Positions 61,072-64,000 of a stretch of DNA of 64,000 nucleotides are shown here, one piece after another. The notes beneath the pieces are model-generated. The model had not been told where the DNA came from. It saw only the letters and a list, made by a program, of their open reading frames with translations, and made no database searches. The translations under genes were made by a program, and so were the position numbers. Within the stretch, counting starts at the first letter, position 1. Every line of letters starts with the position of its first letter. This stretch comes from Macrotrachela quadricornifera (taxonomy: Eukaryota > Rotifera > Eurotatoria > Philodinida > Philodinidae): positions 326,770 to 390,769 of the forward strand of contig JAJEKB010020950.1 of the NCBI GenBank assembly GCA_022393335.1. Reading direction: 5' to 3'.

Positions 61072-62638
61072 TCAGGCTCCATAATATTGATGTTTAATTG
61101 AATTGGATACAAGACCAAATGCTTGACCTTCTCCACCACTACCTCCCATCCAGACGTATGCAGTAAAAATCGAGATGAACTTGTTAGAATAAAAAGCTGA
61201 TTGTACTTGATCTTGATCAGCTAAACCAAAATTTTCTGAGTAATCGACCTGACAGACAACTGTTTGATCATCAACATGATTTTTTATGTGTTCGGAGTAA
61301 GAACTCTGTTTTCGTTTAATATAAACATGAGCAAGATATTTTGATGTATTTATTTTTAGTTGCTTCATGCATTGCCATACTGTACCTTCGAATATTCAAA
61401 AAGAGAATGAAAAAAAATTTGTCATTTCTATTTTGATAAAATAGTTTGTAGAAAAAATTTCGTCTTCAATTTTTAAAAGAAAACGCTAAAGATATACTCT
61501 TACCAGAAAATTTTTCTTTTCGTACACGTCCATTTTTATTTTTCCATTGGTACCAGTCAATAATTTTTCTTTTATCGATAATCTTCTTCATGATTGACTG
61601 ATCAAAATTATTTGTGCAGTTGTTACATCGTGACATCATACAATTTTCATCACCTTCACTGCACACCAACTTCAATAAATATTCATTTAAATTGTTTTTC
61701 AAACTCTGAACTTCCTTTGATAATACTTCCAACAATAAGTTGCTATTTTCGTGTATCACACATATACATACTCGATGTGCTAATGTATTTTTAAAAACGA
61801 TGTGTTTCGGTCGAAGTTTGGCAAATGATGATCTGCAGATGGATTTATCTAAAGAAATACAGATTATAGAAAATTTAAATGCAATCAAAGTCTCTGGCAG
61901 CTGGGAATTGAAATAAATAGAAAGTCACACTAATCCAAAAACTATCTCTCTTTTTATTAAACTATTGGCTGCATTCTATTTCTGGTATCATCAAATTTTC
62001 TTCATTAAGATCTTTCTTCATACCTGGATGCTCTTGAATAAATAATTGATGAACTTCCCTAATATTATACAGTAAATGCCGTTTTTGAAATTTTGTACGA
62101 ATACCATTTTTTCGAATTGTTATACAATCACGTTTTCCAGGTGCTTGCCAAGAAATGGAATCATTTGCATAAAATTCTTGCACCTTCTTCACAACATCTC
62201 GAGGTATTTGTGCTTGTGTTCGTTGATATTTTGATGCTTCAAATAACCCCAAATCTTCACCGATTCGTCGTACAACTTGCTTTCGTCCATTTTGATCCTT
62301 TGGTAAAACTCGAAAAACTTTTTTTACAGCTTTAGCAAGAGTTTGTTTACTGTATGAAGAACTAAATAATAAAAGTGCTGTCTTAAAATACAAAAGTATT
62401 TTCATTTAAACTACTTATACCTTGTACTATTATCTTTTTCTTTTTTTAATTTATCACGATATCGTTGTTGAGAAATTTGATGTTTCTTCAAATATTCTTC
62501 CTTTCCCTGCAGATTCAACGATGCTTTTTTTCGAGCCTTACGCTCACAATCTTTTTTCTTAAATTCGATATATTTTGTTTGATTTTGTTTTCTTCGATCC
62601 CGATAATTTTTTGCTCTTTTTGCTCCTGTCAAAGCCAT
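61072..62638 (-). CDS. transposase-like protein with Cys/His clusters, C-terminally short
   Basis: Four exons on the minus strand, 62638-62421, 62361-62024, 61848-61504 and 61385-61072, splice in phase to 404 residues. A basic coiled-coil-like N-terminus (residues 1-70, many Lys/Arg) is followed by LAKAVKKVFRVLP, a block ending ISWQAPGKRDCITIRKNG, then SSFAKLRPKHIV, a CxCxxH motif (VCICVIH), a Cys cluster (CSEGDENCMMSRCNNC), WYQWKNKNGRV, HVYIKRKQ and VDYSENF, whose Asp may be catalytic. I recall this arrangement from multi-copy, uncharacterised transposon-like proteins in cnidarians and molluscs; it is not a named Pfam family to me. Those run on beyond this point, whereas here a TGA at 61074-61072 ends the frame shortly after the VDYSENF region. 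The frame itself is undamaged, unlike the other transposases in the window. Confidence 0.78.
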
Positions 62639-63160
62639 CAACAAATAACCAAACTAAATCATTTAAGATTTACAAAGTCTATGGATAAGATTAATATTAG
62701 TACTGTTTGAAAATACTTACCCTGAAGACGATAAAGAATCAAATGAACACGAAAAAAATCGTTGGAAAGAGAAAAGTTTTACCAATTTTTCTTTTTCTTC
62801 AAATACACTAGAGATTATATAGAACTATACAAATGTAAAGTCACGGGAAAAAATTCTAAAATTGAACTAAATTTAGAGAATAGAAGGATAAAATAAGGAA
62901 ATAAAATATAAAATCTGAAATGAGATGTCAATCTCAAAAAAAAATGTTTATTAAAAGGATAATTTGATCACTTTTCACCATTGTGATTGTATTAGTTTGA
63001 AACAACTGATAGAAGACAACTTAAATCATTATAGTTTTGCTTCTTAACAGATCATTTAATCTCATTAATAAGTTATTTGCTGATAAACATATTTTCCAAA
63101 CAATAATCTGACTTAAAATCTTTGCTTTAATTGTTCATGAAAAAAACTTGATCATTAGAT
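62639..63160. other. upstream flank of transposase-like gene
   Basis: AT-rich, no ORF; should contain the gene's promoter inside the putative element. Confidence 0.3.
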
Positions 63161-63175
63161 GGTGATTCCGTCACG
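63161..63175. repeat. palindromic motif variant, right inner
   Basis: GGTGATTCCGTCACG, the complement of CGTGACGGAATCACC. Confidence 0.7.
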
Positions 63176-63314
63176 ACACCCATAATCTATGAATATATAT
63201 CTAGAAATTTTCTATTGGCTCATTTGATAGAGCACAAAAAACTGTATGTAGTGCATCACTTATTAGAAGAAAAAGAAAATTATTCTTGATTTGAAATGAG
63301 TTGAAAGGATATTT

Positions 63315-63329
63315 CGTGACGGAATCACG
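63315..63329. repeat. palindromic motif CGTGACGGAATCACG, right outer
   Basis: Identical to the left outer copy. Confidence 0.8.
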
Positions 63330-64000
63330 TTTATTTATGTATCATCTATACAAACATAAATAAATCAGTAATGAAGTGATGAATTCCAATTCTTGAGATA
63401 TATGTTTATGCCGCATGGAGAGTGCCTTCAATTTATAAAAAATGTTTTGTTAAAGACATATTTGTTCGTATGAAAAATCTAAAGACCAAAGTATACAATA
63501 GATCTTGATTATCAACAATTCTAAGATACATCTGCGTTGAAGCGTTTTTTTTTCATAGAAACACCATAAGTGGATATATTAAAAATGCATATGTATGTAT
63601 TATAAACGTTGCTCTATATCATAGTAGTATTGGCTTCAGCCGATCAAGTATGTCAACTTCGCCTACCGAGGTGTACCGTTACGTGGACTGGCTGATATGT
63701 GCTTTCTCCTTGTACTTTCATCTCATTTATTTCGTATAGTTTTAATCTCTTTTTGATGCAAAAAGTAAGTTTGATGTTAAAATTAGATAATTCTTTGATT
63801 CTCATCAGTATCTTTCATGTGTTTTGTTAATAATTTAATCTCATTAACAGAACATTTTTATTTCTGTAAATACATGTGAGCAATTCAATCAAATGAGAAC
63901 AGAATGAAAAAATATTATTTTACACGCAACCCTCGTGCGCGTTCGCATCGTGTGCGCTTATGTCGTGCACGTAAATGTCTTCACGTAAGTGTTAGCGCTT
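63330..64000. other. gene-free window end
   Basis: No ORF. 63630-63700 and the last 80 bases (CGTGCGCG, CGTGTGCGC words) are GC-rich against the background and may be the start of another repeat or gene cut by the window edge. Confidence 0.35.

Larger units (their letters stand above)
60786..63329. mobile_element. putative transposon bounded by palindromic 15-mers
   Basis: The gene at 61072-62638 is flanked on both sides by two copies of CGTGACGGAATCACG or close variants. The outer pair (60786-60800, 63315-63329) is identical and the inner pair (60955-60968, 63161-63175) lies 155-170 bases inside. The symmetry suggests element ends with paired transposase-binding sites. True ends and target duplication are not resolved. 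Confidence 0.5.

Noticed and set aside
1..64000. CRISPR arrays, operons, prophage or other prokaryotic systems.
   Set aside because: The genes have spliceosomal introns and animal-type domains; no regularly spaced direct repeats of the right size are seen.
1..64000. Spliced-leader RNA gene or telomeric array.
   Set aside because: I saw no SL-like donor cassette and no tandem telomere-type repeat; isolated GTGTGGG words are too few.

Overview
The window looks like AT-rich nuclear DNA of a small-genome animal, most likely a bdelloid rotifer. This is inference from gene style: introns of about 50-60 bp with GT-AG ends, short intergenic gaps, many decayed DNA transposons, and a tandem two-membrane-segment family plus an orphan GPCR of types I associate with bdelloids. 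No search was run. I see no prokaryotic, viral or organellar genes.

Layout. 1-5929: a foldback repeat, then a 19-exon lysosomal alpha-mannosidase gene (+) with one apparent single-base frameshift. 5930-9900: gene-poor, with a degenerate GATCCTG-rich repeat. 10032-15966: three tandem paralogues (-) of an unnamed protein family with N- and C-terminal membrane segments and a Cys-rich, glycosylated ectodomain; a 374-bp foldback element and a tRNA-derived SINE sit between the first two. 15967-24844: mostly no genes, with one copy of a dispersed repeat and a dead mariner-type transposase. 24845-25793: a two-exon orphan GPCR (-). 25794-33665: palindromic repeats, the inverted partner of the dispersed repeat, and a decayed Helitron Rep/helicase (-). 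34233-35514: a four-exon inward-rectifier K+ channel (+). 37838-39700: a heavily decayed host-type pseudogene. 40781-42108: a two-exon opsin (+). 43462-44846: a pogo/Tigger-like transposase gene with frame breaks. 45608-46381: a predicted secreted or membrane-anchored glycoprotein (-). 48668-56097: a 7.4-kb DNA transposon with roughly 450-bp inverted ends, a dead DDE+SWIM transposase, a SINE-like insert and a nested 2.8-kb element with a 9-bp target duplication. 57725-57979: a two-exon gene for a 65-residue hydrophilic protein. 60786-63329: a four-exon transposase-like gene flanked by four copies of a palindromic 15-mer.

The host genes do not form an evident pathway. Mannosidase (lysosomal glycan turnover), K+ channel, opsin and GPCR (signalling) look like ordinary neighbours in a compact genome, separated by transposon layers of different ages. 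I found no convincing new multi-gene system. The most distinctive items are the tandem two-membrane-segment family, the nested transposon, and the palindromic motif around the 61-62.6 kb gene. Several good genes are broken by single missing bases in short homopolymers, which looks at least as much like assembly error as real decay.
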